Assembly: GCF_000526155.1 (NCBI RefSeq)
Contig: NZ_JAFN01000001.1
Coordinates: 2,691,014 to 2,755,013 of the forward strand
Length of the DNA: 64,000 bases
Direction of reading: 5' to 3'
From: Deferrisoma camini S3R1
Lineage (GTDB): Bacteria; Desulfobacterota; Deferrisomatia; Deferrisomatales; Deferrisomataceae
The notes beneath the pieces are model-generated. The model saw only the letters and a list, made by a program, of their open reading frames with translations, was not told where the DNA came from and made no database searches. Below, one piece after another: positions 38,525 to 46,943 of this stretch. The translations under genes were made by a program, and so were the position numbers. The first letter of the stretch is position 1. Each line of letters starts with the position of its first letter.

Positions 38525-39254
38525 CGGTCTCTCCCCGCAGGACCCTCCGGGCCAGTTCCCGCTCCTCGCCCGAGAGGTCGGCCCGCTCCAGGAGGTCCGG
38601 CCGGCGCCGCGCCGTGCGGATCACCGCCTGCCGCCGCCGCCACGCGGCGATCTCGCCGTGGTGGCCCGAAAGCAGCACGTCGGGCACCCTCAGCCCCCGG
38701 AACTCCCTGGGCCGGGTGTACTGGGGATACTCCAGCAGGCCGGCCGACAGGCTCTCGTCCTCGGGCGAGGCGGCATCCCCCAGCACGCCGGGGATCAACC
38801 GGGCCGTGGCCTCGATCACGACCCAGGCCGCGGCCTCCCCCCCCATCAACACGTAGTCCCCCACCGACACCTCGTCGTCGCAAAAGGCCCGGATCCGCTC
38901 GTCGAACCCCTCGTACCGGCCGCAGACCAGGGTCAGGCTGCCGGCGCCGGCGAACTCCCGGGCCACCTCCTGGCAGAACGGCCGGCCCTGGGGCGTGAGC
39001 AGGACCACCCGGGTGTCCGCGTCGGCCCGGCGCACATGCTCGATGGCGTCCACCACCGGCCCGGGCTTCATGACCATGCCCGCGCCGCCGCCGAAGGGGT
39101 AGTCGTCGGTGACCCGGTGGCGGCCCTCGCCGAACGGCCTGAGATCCACCAGGTCCACCCGGACACGGCCCTCTGTCACGGCCCGTCCCAGGATCCCCTC
39201 ATCCAGGGGGCCGCGGAAGAACCCCGGAAACAGGGTGACGACGTGGACGGTCAG
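38511..39254 (-). CDS. trmD: tRNA (guanine-N1)-methyltransferase TrmD
   Basis: Methylates G37 of tRNAs with SAM. Motifs: HVVTLFPGFF near the start, DDYPFGGGAGMVMKPGP, VLLTPQGRPF, LVCGRYEGFDERI, VGDYVLMGGE and VLLSGHHGEI. Family members start just before this first strand, but no ATG, GTG or TTG lies there. The best site is CTG 39254 with GGAGGG nine bases upstream, overlapping the rimM stop (247 residues). The alternative ATG 39320 would add 22 unrelated residues and has no SD. Confidence 0.92.
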   Translation of the reverse strand: MTVHVVTLFPGFFRGPLDEGILGRAVTEGRVRVDLVDLRPFGEGRHRVTDDYPFGGGAGMVMKPGPVVDAIEHVRRADADTRVVLLTPQGRPFCQEVAREFAGAGSLTLVCGRYEGFDERIRAFCDDEVSVGDYVLMGGEAAAWVVIEATARLIPGVLGDAASPEDESLSAGLLEYPQYTRPREFRGLRVPDVLLSGHHGEIAAWRRRQAVIRTARRRPDLLERADLSGEERELARRVLRGETVDEG

Positions 39255-39766
39255 TCCCAGAGGCCCTCCGGCACCCGCACCACGATCCGCCCCGCCTCGG
39301 GGGCGATCTCCAGGACCCATTGTCTGACCACCGGGAGCATCCATTCCCGCCCTTGCCCGCTCCGGATCACCAGCACGTCGTGGGCGCCCGAGTCGAACAC
39401 GTCGACCACCGTGCCCAGGATCCGGCCCTGTTCGTCCGCCACCTCGCAGCCCGGCAGGTCGGCATGGTAGTACTCGCCCTCATCCAGGGGGGGCAGCTCG
39501 GCCCGGTCCACGTACAGCACCGCGTGGGTCAACTCCCGCGCGGCCTCGGGGGTGTCGTACCCCTCGAACTTGACGAGCACGAACCGGCCGTGGAGCCGGT
39601 GGTGCTCCACCCGGATCGGCTCCGGCCCCCGGCCCCGATCCACGTAGAAGCGGGTGTATCCCTGGAGGCCCCGGGGCAGGTTTCCCCGGGGGTCGACCCG
39701 CACCTCGCCCCGCACCCCGTGGGGCCGGCCGATCCGGCCGACGGCGACGTGGCGGACCCGGGTCAC
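39251..39766 (-). CDS. rimM: Ribosome maturation factor RimM
   Basis: A 171-residue factor for 30S assembly, binding S19. The N-terminal RimM barrel has VAVGRIGRPHGVRGEVRV and the PRC-barrel has YYHADLPGCEVADEQGRILG and GREWMLPVVRQWVLEI. It starts at GTG 39766. It follows rpsP by 18 bp; the KH-domain gene khpA often found between rpsP and rimM is absent. Confidence 0.96.
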   Translation of the reverse strand: MTRVRHVAVGRIGRPHGVRGEVRVDPRGNLPRGLQGYTRFYVDRGRGPEPIRVEHHRLHGRFVLVKFEGYDTPEAARELTHAVLYVDRAELPPLDEGEYYHADLPGCEVADEQGRILGTVVDVFDSGAHDVLVIRSGQGREWMLPVVRQWVLEIAPEAGRIVVRVPEGLWD

Positions 39767-39784
39767 GGCAGCCGCACCGGGAAC

Positions 39785-40066
39785 TTACGAGCCCGAGGCC
39801 TCCGGCCGCTTGGCGTGGGCCTTGGCCCACACGCCGGTCTTGCGCAGCAGGCTCACCACGGTGTCGGAGGCCTTGGCCCCGTTCTCCAGCCAGTACAGGA
39901 CCCGGTCCTCCTTCACCTCGATGGTGGCGGGATCGGTCAGGGGGTTGTAGGTGCCCAGCACCTCCAGGAACCGCCCGTCCCGGGGGGCCTCGGAAGGCGC
40001 CGCCACGATCCGGTAGAAGGGGCGCTTCTTGGCGCCGTGGCGAGCCAGTCGGATGCGTACAGCCAT
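39785..40066 (-). CDS. rpsP: 30S ribosomal protein S16
   Basis: A 93-residue protein of the small subunit body: [34 protein letters not shown] and [17 protein letters not shown]. The start ATG 40066 has GAGGAG upstream; a slightly earlier in-frame ATG (40075) has none. It lies 62 bp after ffh with a strong palindrome between them. Confidence 0.97.
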   Translation of the reverse strand: MAVRIRLARHGAKKRPFYRIVAAPSEAPRDGRFLEVLGTYNPLTDPATIEVKEDRVLYWLENGAKASDTVVSLLRKTGVWAKAHAKRPEASGS

Positions 40067-40095
40067 GGGTTTCACTCCTCACGAGGTTCGATCAC

Positions 40096-40117
40096 GGCCG
40101 GGCCCATGGGCCCGGCC
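40096..40117. other. 22-bp perfect palindrome between ffh and rpsP
   Basis: GGCCGGGCCCATGGGCCCGGCC is self-complementary along its full length. In RNA it would form a hairpin that could partly separate ffh and rpsP expression, or be a binding site for a dimeric protein. No T-run follows. Confidence 0.5.
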
Positions 40118-40128
40118 CCGTCACGCTC

Positions 40129-41487
40129 TCACACCGGAAGGCGGGGCATCCAGCCGCCCCGCCTCTTTTTCTTCTTGCCCCCGCCCTTGCGGCCCACCCC
40201 GAGCACGCCCATCCGCTTCATCATCTTCCGGGCGTCCTGGTAGCGACGGATCAGGCGGTTCACATCCTCGACCCGGGTGCCGCTGCCCCGGGCAATCCGG
40301 CGGCGGCGGCTCGCATTCAGGATCTCGGGCCGGCGACGCTCCTCCGGGGTCATGCTGTCCACGATCGCGATCACCCGCACGAGCTCCCGCTCGTCCACCC
40401 GCAGGTTCTTCACCTGCCCCATTCCGGGCACCATCTTGAGCAGGTCCTCCAGGCTGCCCAGCTTGCGCAGCATGCGCAGCTGGTCCCGGAAGTCCTCCAG
40501 GGTGAAGCGGTTGGACCGGAGCTTCTCCTCCAGCTCCTTTGCCGAGTCCTCGTCGATGGCCTGCTCGGCCTTCTCGATGAGGCTCATCACGTCGCCCATG
40601 CCCAGGATGCGCGACGCCATCCGCTCGGGGTGGAACACCTCGAGGGCGTCGAGCTTCTCGCCCACGCCCACCAGCTTGATGGGCCGCTGGGTGACGGCCT
40701 GGATCGACAGGGCCGCTCCCCCGCGGGCGTCGCCGTCCGCCTTGGTCAGGACCACCCCCGTGATGCCCACGGCCTCGTCGAACGCCTTGGCCACGTTCAC
40801 CGCGTCCTGGCCGGTCATGGCGTCGGCCACGAGCAGGATCTCCCGGGGATCCAGGAGCTCCTTGAGCCGGCGGAGCTCGTCCATGAGCTCCTCGTCCACG
40901 TGGAGCCGCCCCGCGGTGTCCACGATGACCGTGTCGTACCCGCCCTTGCGGGCCTCCTCCAGGGCGGCCCGACAGATCTCCACCGGATCCTGATCGGGGC
41001 GCGAGGGGTACACGGCCACGCCCACGTCCGACGCCACCTTCTGGAGCTGGTCGATGGCCGCGGGCCGGTACACGTCGGCCGGCACCAGATAGGGATCCCG
41101 GCCCGCCCGGCGCTTCAGGTGGAGCGCCAGCTTGCCGGCCGTGGTCGTCTTGCCCGAGCCCTGGAGCCCCACCAGCATCACCGGCACCGGGGGCTTTCCG
41201 GCCACGTCCAAGGGGGCCACGTGCTCGCCCATCATCCGGACGAGCTCGTCGTGGACGATCTTGATCACCGTCTGGGCCGGGGTGAGGCTCCGCATCACCT
41301 CCTGGCCCTGGGCGCGTTCCCGCACCGCCTCCACGAACCGGCGCACCACCCGGTAGTGCACGTCGGCTTCCAGGAGCGCGAGGCGTACCTCTCTCAGCGC
41401 CGCCTGGATGTCCTTCTCGCCCAGGCGACCCTTGCCCCGCAACGAACGGAACACGCCGCTCAGTTTTTCGGACAGCGAATCGAACAT
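40129..41487 (-). CDS. ffh: Signal recognition particle protein Ffh
   Basis: A 452-residue GTPase that binds 4.5S RNA and signal sequences. The N domain is followed by the G domain with GLQGSGKTTTAGKLA, DTAGRLH and TKADGDARGG. The Met-rich M domain contains LEDFRDQLRMLRKLGSLEDL and the RNA-binding RRRRIARGSGTRVEDVNRL motif. ATG 41487 is preceded by a 60-base leader and a near-consensus promoter. Confidence 0.98.
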   Translation of the reverse strand: MFDSLSEKLSGVFRSLRGKGRLGEKDIQAALREVRLALLEADVHYRVVRRFVEAVRERAQGQEVMRSLTPAQTVIKIVHDELVRMMGEHVAPLDVAGKPPVPVMLVGLQGSGKTTTAGKLALHLKRRAGRDPYLVPADVYRPAAIDQLQKVASDVGVAVYPSRPDQDPVEICRAALEEARKGGYDTVIVDTAGRLHVDEELMDELRRLKELLDPREILLVADAMTGQDAVNVAKAFDEAVGITGVVLTKADGDARGGAALSIQAVTQRPIKLVGVGEKLDALEVFHPERMASRILGMGDVMSLIEKAEQAIDEDSAKELEEKLRSNRFTLEDFRDQLRMLRKLGSLEDLLKMVPGMGQVKNLRVDERELVRVIAIVDSMTPEERRRPEILNASRRRRIARGSGTRVEDVNRLIRRYQDARKMMKRMGVLGVGRKGGGKKKKRRGGWMPRLPV

Positions 41488-41548
41488 GCGCAGAAGCCCC
41501 GGCCCGAGCGCACAACTCGAGCGTCCCCCGGATTTTTCGGAAACGGGA

Positions 41549-41578
41549 ACTATAGGGAAGGCGTCAAGAAGGTGTCAA
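41549..41578 (-). promoter_or_regulatory. Sigma-70 promoter for ffh and the translation cluster
   Basis: On the minus strand TTGACA, an 18-bp spacer, then TATAGT. It overlaps the end of the LysM gene and probably drives ffh-rpsP-rimM-trmD-methyltransferase. Confidence 0.75.
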
Positions 41579-42630
41579 GGAGAAACGCCCGCAGCCAGGA
41601 ACCGATCCCCGGGCTCCAGGCCCACACGGCTCTCCACCACCACGGCCGACGAGGTCTTGTCCTCCACCCCGATCACCACGGCCCGGGCCAGGGGGCTGCG
41701 CAGGTCCACCATCCCCTGGGCGCTCCGCCTGGCCTCGCTCGCCGGGAACTCCACCACGAGACCCCGCTCGACCCCATGGATCCGCCCCCGGTCCAGAAAG
41801 ATCAGGTCCTGCTCCCCGTACACGCTGCGGTCGGGCTCTCCCCGCAGGACCACCCCCTCCAACCCCCGGGTGGTGGGCACCGCCGCCACCTCCACCGCGG
41901 GCGGCCGGTAGGCCATGACCCCCGCCCCGTTCTCCACGGCGTCGTACCCCTCCACGATCCTGGCGACGGCCCGGCCTCCGCCGGACGAGACCACCTCCAG
42001 ATGCGCCAGGATCCGGACATATCGGCCCATCGGCTCGCCGTTGCTGGGGTGGAGCACCTCCTGACGGTCGTCGAACGCGGTGAGCCGGGTGCCCGGTGCG
42101 GGTGCCCGCCCGGAGGCCCAGGCGATCTCGATCTCCTCACCGGGGGCGTAGACCACCTTCCGCTGGGAGCGGGTGTCCACGGTGCCCAGCCGGGGCAGGG
42201 GGTGGGACGAGATGAAGTCCTGGGTGCGGGCCCGGGCGAACCGGTACACGGGCCGGGCGGCTCCCTCCGCCCCCGCGGCCGGGGTGCCCCGCTGCGGGGC
42301 CGGCGCCCCGGCGGCCTCGGCCATCGTCCCAGCCCCTTGGGCGGGCGTGAGCCGTTCCACCGGCAACCGGACGATTCGGGGCTCCGGCCGGGCCGGCCGG
42401 CCAGCGGACCGGTCGAACCGGATCTCTTCGCCCGGGAAGATCCAATGGGGGTTGCGGATGTGGGGGTTCATGGCCCACAGCTCGGGCCACAGGGACGGAT
42501 CGTTCCACTGCCGCCCCGAGAGGTCCCACAGGGTGTCCCCGGGCGCCACCCGATAGGAGGGCTCGGCCGCGCCCACGGTCAGGGCTGTGCACACCCACAC
42601 CGCCGCCGCACAAACGATCCGTGCCTTCAC
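41575..42630 (-). CDS. LysM-domain exported protein
   Basis: A 351-residue protein with a signal peptide (ARIVCAAAVWVCTALTVGAA) and one LysM domain (YRVAPGDTLWDLSGRQWNDP, then WPELWAMNPHIRNPHWIFPGEEI), the form common in deltaproteobacteria. The remainder is a beta-rich periplasmic region (about 130-350) with Ala/Pro linker and no known catalytic motif. Start GTG 42630 has GAGGAGGA six bases upstream, two bases after the CpoB-like gene. Peptidoglycan binding is likely. Confidence 0.88.
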   Translation of the reverse strand: MKARIVCAAAVWVCTALTVGAAEPSYRVAPGDTLWDLSGRQWNDPSLWPELWAMNPHIRNPHWIFPGEEIRFDRSAGRPARPEPRIVRLPVERLTPAQGAGTMAEAAGAPAPQRGTPAAGAEGAARPVYRFARARTQDFISSHPLPRLGTVDTRSQRKVVYAPGEEIEIAWASGRAPAPGTRLTAFDDRQEVLHPSNGEPMGRYVRILAHLEVVSSGGGRAVARIVEGYDAVENGAGVMAYRPPAVEVAAVPTTRGLEGVVLRGEPDRSVYGEQDLIFLDRGRIHGVERGLVVEFPASEARRSAQGMVDLRSPLARAVVIGVEDKTSSAVVVESRVGLEPGDRFLAAGVSP

Positions 42631-42632
42631 GG

Positions 42633-43334
42633 TCAGTCCTCCTCGCCCTGAAGCCGCCTTCGCGCCTCGCGGGCCGCGTCCGCCTGGGGGTACCGCTCCA
42701 CCACCCGGGTCCAGAACACCCGGGCCTTGTCCGCCTCGCCCAGCCGGTCGTAGGCCAGCCCGATCTTCAGCAGGGCGTCGGGCGCCTTGGGCTCGTGGCC
42801 GTAGCGGTCCACCACCTTCTGGAACTCCACGATCGCCTGCTCGTACTGGCCCTGGGAGTAGTAACACTCGCCGATCCAGTACTGGGCGTTGTCCGCGTAC
42901 TCGTGGTCCGGGTAGCGCTGAACGAACTCCTCGAAGTCCAGGATGGCCGCGCCGTAGCGTCCCTCGCGGTACGCGTTGAACGCCCGGCGGTACAGGTCGG
43001 CCGGCGCGGACAGGTCGGTGCGGGGCTCGGGCGCGGCCTGGGGCGGCTCGAGCTTCACCACCTTGAGCCGGGGCTCGGGCGCGGCGACCGGTTTCTTTTC
43101 GGCCACCCGCTCCAACGACTCAAGCCGGGCCTCCTGGGCATCGAGCCGCTCCCGCAGCCCCAGGAGGACCCGATTCATCTCGTCGAGCCGCAGCTCCAGC
43201 CGGGCCCTTCCTTGCTCCAGCTCCCGGACCCGGGCCTCCCAGGCCGGCGGCTGCTCCTTGGGCGGCGCGGCGGCGCACGCCCCCAGCCCGAGCACCACGA
43301 CCGTTGCAGCAACAGACTTCGTAGCGGTGTTCAC
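42633..43334 (-). CDS. cpoB: CpoB/YbgF-like envelope protein
   Basis: A 233-residue lipoprotein (VVVLGLGAC) with a coiled coil (about 25-75, ARLELRLDEMNRVLLGLRER) and three C-terminal TPRs (YRRAFNAYREGRYGAAILDF, NAQYWIGECYYSQGQYEQAI, KIGLAYDRLGEADKARVFW). This is the CpoB/YbgF layout that couples Tol-Pal to septal peptidoglycan synthesis. Tol-Pal genes are not adjacent. Start GTG 43334 has GGGAGG upstream. Confidence 0.88.
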   Translation of the reverse strand: MNTATKSVAATVVVLGLGACAAAPPKEQPPAWEARVRELEQGRARLELRLDEMNRVLLGLRERLDAQEARLESLERVAEKKPVAAPEPRLKVVKLEPPQAAPEPRTDLSAPADLYRRAFNAYREGRYGAAILDFEEFVQRYPDHEYADNAQYWIGECYYSQGQYEQAIVEFQKVVDRYGHEPKAPDALLKIGLAYDRLGEADKARVFWTRVVERYPQADAAREARRRLQGEED

Positions 43335-43406
43335 GGGTTCCCGACCTCCCGATCGAGGGTGATCCCATCGGCCCCGGCGTGGCCGGCGGCGCACCGGGAC
43401 GCGCAT

Positions 43407-43435
43407 ACCATACCACCGGCCTTCTCGTCCACCAA
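43407..43435 (-). promoter_or_regulatory. Sigma-70-like promoter for cpoB-LysM
   Basis: On the minus strand TTGGTG, a 17-bp spacer, TATGGT. It is back to back with the rex promoter, eleven bases away. Confidence 0.5.
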
Positions 43436-43446
43436 GAACGCGGGGT

Positions 43447-43482
43447 TTGACAACGGCGTTTGTTTGTTATTACGCTTCACAA
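43447..43482 (+). promoter_or_regulatory. Promoter and Rex-like operator before rex
   Basis: A perfect -35 TTGACA at 43447-43452 is followed 11 bases later by TTGTTATTACGCTTCACAA (43464-43482). The right half equals the Rex half-site TTCACAA; the left half TTGTTAT is imperfect and the spacing is one base long compared with TTGTGAA-N4-TTCACAA. The site covers the expected -10, so Rex could repress itself. The rest of 43335-43662 holds no gene. Confidence 0.4.
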
Positions 43483-43662
43483 GCGACCGACGATCTTCGA
43501 GCCTGGATGATTCACGAGCGTTCGTCGCGAAGCCGGCGATGGTGCTTTCCGGTCGGGACGATGCCGAGGTGCGAGCAGGCTCCGGACCCCCTGGAATCGG
43601 GGCCTCGGCAGAAGAGCTCACGGATCATCCGGGCCGCCCCCAGCGGGGAAGGAGCGGGATCC

Positions 43663-44295
43663 ATGCAAAGCCCCAAGGTTCCCGAAGCCACCATCAAGCG
43701 GCTCTCGATCTACATGCGGGTGCTCAAGGATCTGGAACGGAAGGGGGTCGAGGTAATCTCCAGCGCCGAGCTGGCCGATATATGTGGGGTCAACGCGGCC
43801 CAGATCCGCAAGGACCTGACCTATTTCGGGGAGTTCGGGGTGAGGGGGGTGGGCTACTACGTGAAGGAGCTCCACTTCGACATCCGAAAGGTGCTGGGCC
43901 TGAACCAGAAGCGCAACATCGCGCTGATCGGCGTGGGCAACCTGGGCCGGGCGCTGGCGAGCTACCGAAGCTTCACCGAGCACGGGTACGTGTTCGTGGC
44001 CGCCTTCGACGTGGACCCGAAAAAGGTGGGCACGTTCCTGCCCACCGGGGTGCCCATCGAGCATCTGGACGAGCTGCCCCGGGTGGCCCGCGAGAAGCAC
44101 ATCGAGATCGCGATCGTCACCACCCCGGCCGAGGCGGCACAGGATGCCGCCGATGCGGCGGTGCGGGCCGGCATCAAGGGGATCCTGAACTTCGCGCCGG
44201 TCCAGATCAGCGTGCCGGAGCACGTGAAGGTGAAAAAGGTTGACCTGACCACGGAGTTCGATAACTTGGTGTATCACCTGTCATCCGGAGCGTAG
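43663..44295 (+). CDS. rex: Redox-sensing transcriptional repressor Rex
   Basis: A 210-residue repressor that leaves DNA when NADH binds. An N-terminal winged helix (about 10-80) has SSAELADICGVNAAQIRKDL and the Rex-specific YFGEFGVRGVGYYV. The Rossmann domain has GVGNLGRAL. I use ATG 43663 (AAGGAG nine bases upstream); an in-frame extension upstream lies across the promoter. Eleven bases later comes the glycosyltransferase gene. Rex usually controls fermentative and respiratory genes. Confidence 0.95.
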   Translation: MQSPKVPEATIKRLSIYMRVLKDLERKGVEVISSAELADICGVNAAQIRKDLTYFGEFGVRGVGYYVKELHFDIRKVLGLNQKRNIALIGVGNLGRALASYRSFTEHGYVFVAAFDVDPKKVGTFLPTGVPIEHLDELPRVAREKHIEIAIVTTPAEAAQDAADAAVRAGIKGILNFAPVQISVPEHVKVKKVDLTTEFDNLVYHLSSGA

Positions 44296-44306
44296 GGACG
44301 GACACG

Positions 44307-45524
44307 ATGGCCGACTGGATCCTGGAAAACCCCGAGAACGTTTCCGAAGCCGACATCGTGGTCGGCATCCCCAGCTACAACGAGGCCGATGCGATCGCGT
44401 TTCCCACCCAGCAAGCGTCCTTGGGCCTGCAGGAGTACTTCAAGGGCTACCGCACGGTGATCGTCAACTGCGACAACGCGAGCACCGACAACACCAAGGA
44501 CGCGTTCTTCAACGCCCCCTGCGAGGTGCCGCGGATCTACGTGTCCACCCCGCCGGGGGTAAAGGGCAAGGGCAACAACTTCCGGAACCTGTTCCGGTTG
44601 GTGACGGAGCTGGGCGCCCAGGCCGTGGTGGTGGTGGACGCAGACCTCAAGAGCATCACCCCCAGGTGGATCAAGGCCCTGGGCGATCCGCTCCTGGACG
44701 ACTTCGGGTTCGTGGCGCCCCTGTACCTGCGCCACAAGTACGACGGCACCATCACGAACAACATCGCCTACCCTCTCACCCGGTGCCTCTACGGTCGGCG
44801 GGTGCGCCAACCCATCGGCGGCGACTTCGGGTTCTCGGGGGAGCTGGCCCGATTCTACCTGGAGCACGAGACCTGGAACGACGACGTGGCCCAGTTCGGC
44901 ATCGATATCTGGATGACCACCCTGGCCATGTACTTCCGCAAACCCATCACCCAAGCGTTCCTGGGCCGGCCCAAGATCCACCGGCCCAAGGATCCGGCGG
45001 CGAGCCTGGGGCCCATGTTTCGCCAGGTGGTGGGGACCATCTTCCACCTGATGGAGCCGTTCGCCCCGTTCTGGCGCGAGGTTCGCCGCAGCCGCCCCAC
45101 GGCGATCTTCGGCTTCGGGCTGGGCGAGACGGAGCAGCCGCCGCCGGTCAACGTGAACGTGGACGCCCTGTACGAGAAGTTCCGGGACGGAGCCGATCGC
45201 TACGACGCCGCGTGGAAGGAGGCCCTCGCGCCGGCCACCTACGCCAAGCTCGCCGAGGTGCGGCAGCTCGAGCCCGCCCACTTCGAGTTCCCGATCCCCC
45301 TGTGGGCCCACGTGCTCTACGACATGGCGGTGGCCCACCGCGACCGGGTGCTGCCGCGGGAGGAGCTGCTGGACTCCCTGGCGCCCCTGTACTTCGGCCG
45401 CACCCTTTCGTTCGTGCGGTCCACCGAGGGGATGGCGCTCCGGCAGGCCGAGGAGTACGTGGAGGACCAGTGCCTGGTGTTCGAGGACGCCAAGCCGTAC
45501 CTGGTCGAGCGCTGGGGCGCCTGA
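44307..45524 (+). CDS. GT-A fold glycosyltransferase (GpgS/mannosylglycerate-synthase-like)
   Basis: A 405-residue soluble nucleotide-sugar glycosyltransferase. The GT-A start VVGIPSYNEADAI, the GVKGKGNN loop and the metal-binding DAD in VVVVDADLKSITPRW are clear. PIGGDFGFSG and HETWNDDVAQFGIDIW match the region that in GpgS-like enzymes binds acceptor and catalytic metal. Such enzymes make glucosylglycerate-type compatible solutes, but the acceptor cannot be read here. It lies directly after rex and before a CheY-like gene. Confidence 0.78.
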   Translation: MADWILENPENVSEADIVVGIPSYNEADAIAFPTQQASLGLQEYFKGYRTVIVNCDNASTDNTKDAFFNAPCEVPRIYVSTPPGVKGKGNNFRNLFRLVTELGAQAVVVVDADLKSITPRWIKALGDPLLDDFGFVAPLYLRHKYDGTITNNIAYPLTRCLYGRRVRQPIGGDFGFSGELARFYLEHETWNDDVAQFGIDIWMTTLAMYFRKPITQAFLGRPKIHRPKDPAASLGPMFRQVVGTIFHLMEPFAPFWREVRRSRPTAIFGFGLGETEQPPPVNVNVDALYEKFRDGADRYDAAWKEALAPATYAKLAEVRQLEPAHFEFPIPLWAHVLYDMAVAHRDRVLPREELLDSLAPLYFGRTLSFVRSTEGMALRQAEEYVEDQCLVFEDAKPYLVERWGA

Positions 45525-45551
45525 CCCGCATCCGTCGGAAAGGAGGAGGAC

Positions 45552-45920
45552 GTGGCCCGGATCCTGATCGTGGACGACGAGGAACACATCCGCACCCTCT
45601 ACACGTTGGAGCTGGAGGACGAGGGGCACGAGGTGTACGCCCTGGAGAGCGGGCGGAACATCGTGGAGCACGTGGAGTCGTTCCGCCCGGACGTGGTGAT
45701 CCTGGACATCAAGATGGTGGACGTCAGCGGCCTGGACGTGCTCCAGGAGATCCGCAACCGGTTCTACGACCTGCCGGTGATCCTGTGCTCCGCCTACGGC
45801 TCGTACAAGGGGGACATCAAGAGCGTGGCCGCCGACTACTACGTGGTGAAGTCGTCCGACCTGACGGAGCTCAAGCGGAAGATCGAGCAGGCCCTCGAGG
45901 CGAGGATCCCCCAGGACTGA
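45552..45920 (+). CDS. Stand-alone CheY-like response regulator
   Basis: A 122-residue receiver domain with no output domain: LIVDDEEHIR (acid pocket), phosphoacceptor Asp in VVILDIKMVDVSGLDVL (about 54), SAYGS (Thr/Ser switch) and the lysine in YYVVKSSDL. It starts at GTG 45552 after aaaggaggagga. It is followed by a strong terminator, so rex-GT-receiver form one transcript. No partner kinase is adjacent. Confidence 0.92.
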   Translation: MARILIVDDEEHIRTLYTLELEDEGHEVYALESGRNIVEHVESFRPDVVILDIKMVDVSGLDVLQEIRNRFYDLPVILCSAYGSYKGDIKSVAADYYVVKSSDLTELKRKIEQALEARIPQD

Positions 45921-45946
45921 CCCTTCCCGGCGCCCGGCGCGCACAG

Positions 45947-45972
45947 GCCGGCCCCCGGGGGCCGGCTTTTTT
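45947..45972 (+). terminator. Intrinsic terminator after the rex operon
   Basis: GCCGGCCCCC pairs exactly with GGGGGCCGGC and is followed by TTTTTT. It ends the rex-glycosyltransferase-receiver transcript. Confidence 0.92.
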
Positions 45973-46004
45973 GCTGCGCCACCCTCACCCCAGCGGACAT
46001 CCCC

Positions 46005-46616
46005 ATGGTCAAGTACATCGCGGTGGCGGGCAACATGGGCAGCGGCAAGTCCAGCCTGGTGGAGTTCCTGTGCCGCCGGTACCCAGAGATCCGTCCGTTC
46101 TACGAGCGCAACGCCGAGAACCCCTACCTGGCCGACTTCTACCGGGACATGGACCGGTGGGCGTTCCACTCCCAGGTGTACTTCCTCACCCTCAAGTTCC
46201 GGGTACACCAGGAGCTGGACGCCTGCCCCCAGACCGTGATCCAGGACCGCACCATCTACGAGGACGCCGAGATCTTCGCCGAGAACCTCCACCGACGGGG
46301 CCACCTGACCGGCCGGGACTACCGGGCCTACCGCCTGCTGTACGAGACCATCCGCGCCAGCCTCAACCCGCCGGACCTGCTGATCTACCTGAAGTCGAGC
46401 ATGTCCACGATCCGGCGACGCATCCGTCGCCGGGGTCGGGACTACGAGCAGGCCGTGGACCCGGCCTACCTCCGGGACCTCAACCGCCTGTACCGGTCCT
46501 GGATCCGACGCTACGACCTCTCGCCGGTCCTGGTGATCGACGCGGACCGTCTGGACTTCATCCACGATCTGGTGGACCGGCTGGAGGTGCTGGAGACGAT
46601 CGAGCGGTACCTGTAG
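46005..46616 (+). CDS. Deoxynucleoside kinase (dGK/dAK/thymidylate-kinase-like fold)
   Basis: A 203-residue P-loop kinase of the deoxynucleoside kinase family: VAGNMGSGKSSLVEFL (Walker A), substrate-contacting Glu in RNAENPYLADFYRD, and the DRS-type motif VIQDRTIYEDAEIFAENL, then the LID arginines RRRIRRRGRDYE. It salvages deoxynucleosides by 5'-phosphorylation; which base cannot be decided. The SD is weak. Monocistronic, between a terminator and a repeat. Confidence 0.9.
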   Translation: MVKYIAVAGNMGSGKSSLVEFLCRRYPEIRPFYERNAENPYLADFYRDMDRWAFHSQVYFLTLKFRVHQELDACPQTVIQDRTIYEDAEIFAENLHRRGHLTGRDYRAYRLLYETIRASLNPPDLLIYLKSSMSTIRRRIRRRGRDYEQAVDPAYLRDLNRLYRSWIRRYDLSPVLVIDADRLDFIHDLVDRLEVLETIERYL

Positions 46617-46877
46617 TACCACGTTGCGCTCAAATCCACTGGACCCCTGGGCCGAGGGACCTGCCGGAGAGCCGGGTGCGGCTCCTCAGCTCGCCGCGCA
46701 GCGCCTCTGACGCTCGGACCCCGAAATGATTCGGATTCCACCGAGTTGCCATGAGACCAGCTCTTCGGTTTCGTGCCTGCGCGGCGAGCCTTAGTGCCCG
46801 GCTTCGCGCACGGCCGGAGGCAGGTCCCTTTCTCCGCCCCGACGAGAACTCTCGGTTTGAACGCAACTCGGTATAGC
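46617..46877 (-). repeat. G element copy 4 inside J terminal inverted repeats (MITE-like)
   Basis: The 261-bp unit begins at taccacgttgcgctcaaatcc and ends at ggtttgaacgcaactcggta; the two ends are inverted repeats of about 20 bp. Inside is an inverted G element (46663-46840). The left end directly follows the stop codon of the kinase gene. The same J-G-J structure is at 33398-33655, supporting a single mobile unit. Confidence 0.85.
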
Positions 46878-46890
46878 CCCGCTCCAGCGC

Positions 46891-46920
46891 TTGACAGTTT
46901 TTTCACCCATCGTCTAGCGT
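46891..46920 (+). promoter_or_regulatory. Sigma-70 promoter for maf
   Basis: TTGACA, an 18-bp spacer, TAGCGT, 24 bp before the maf start and just right of the repeat end. Confidence 0.65.
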
Positions 46921-46943
46921 TGCCCGCTACGGAGAGGAGCCGG

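Noticed and set aside
43447-43662. N-terminal extension of Rex to 43447
   Set aside because: It covers the -35 and operator-like region, has no SD, and Rex family proteins start close to MQSPKVPEATIKRL, where a good SD exists.
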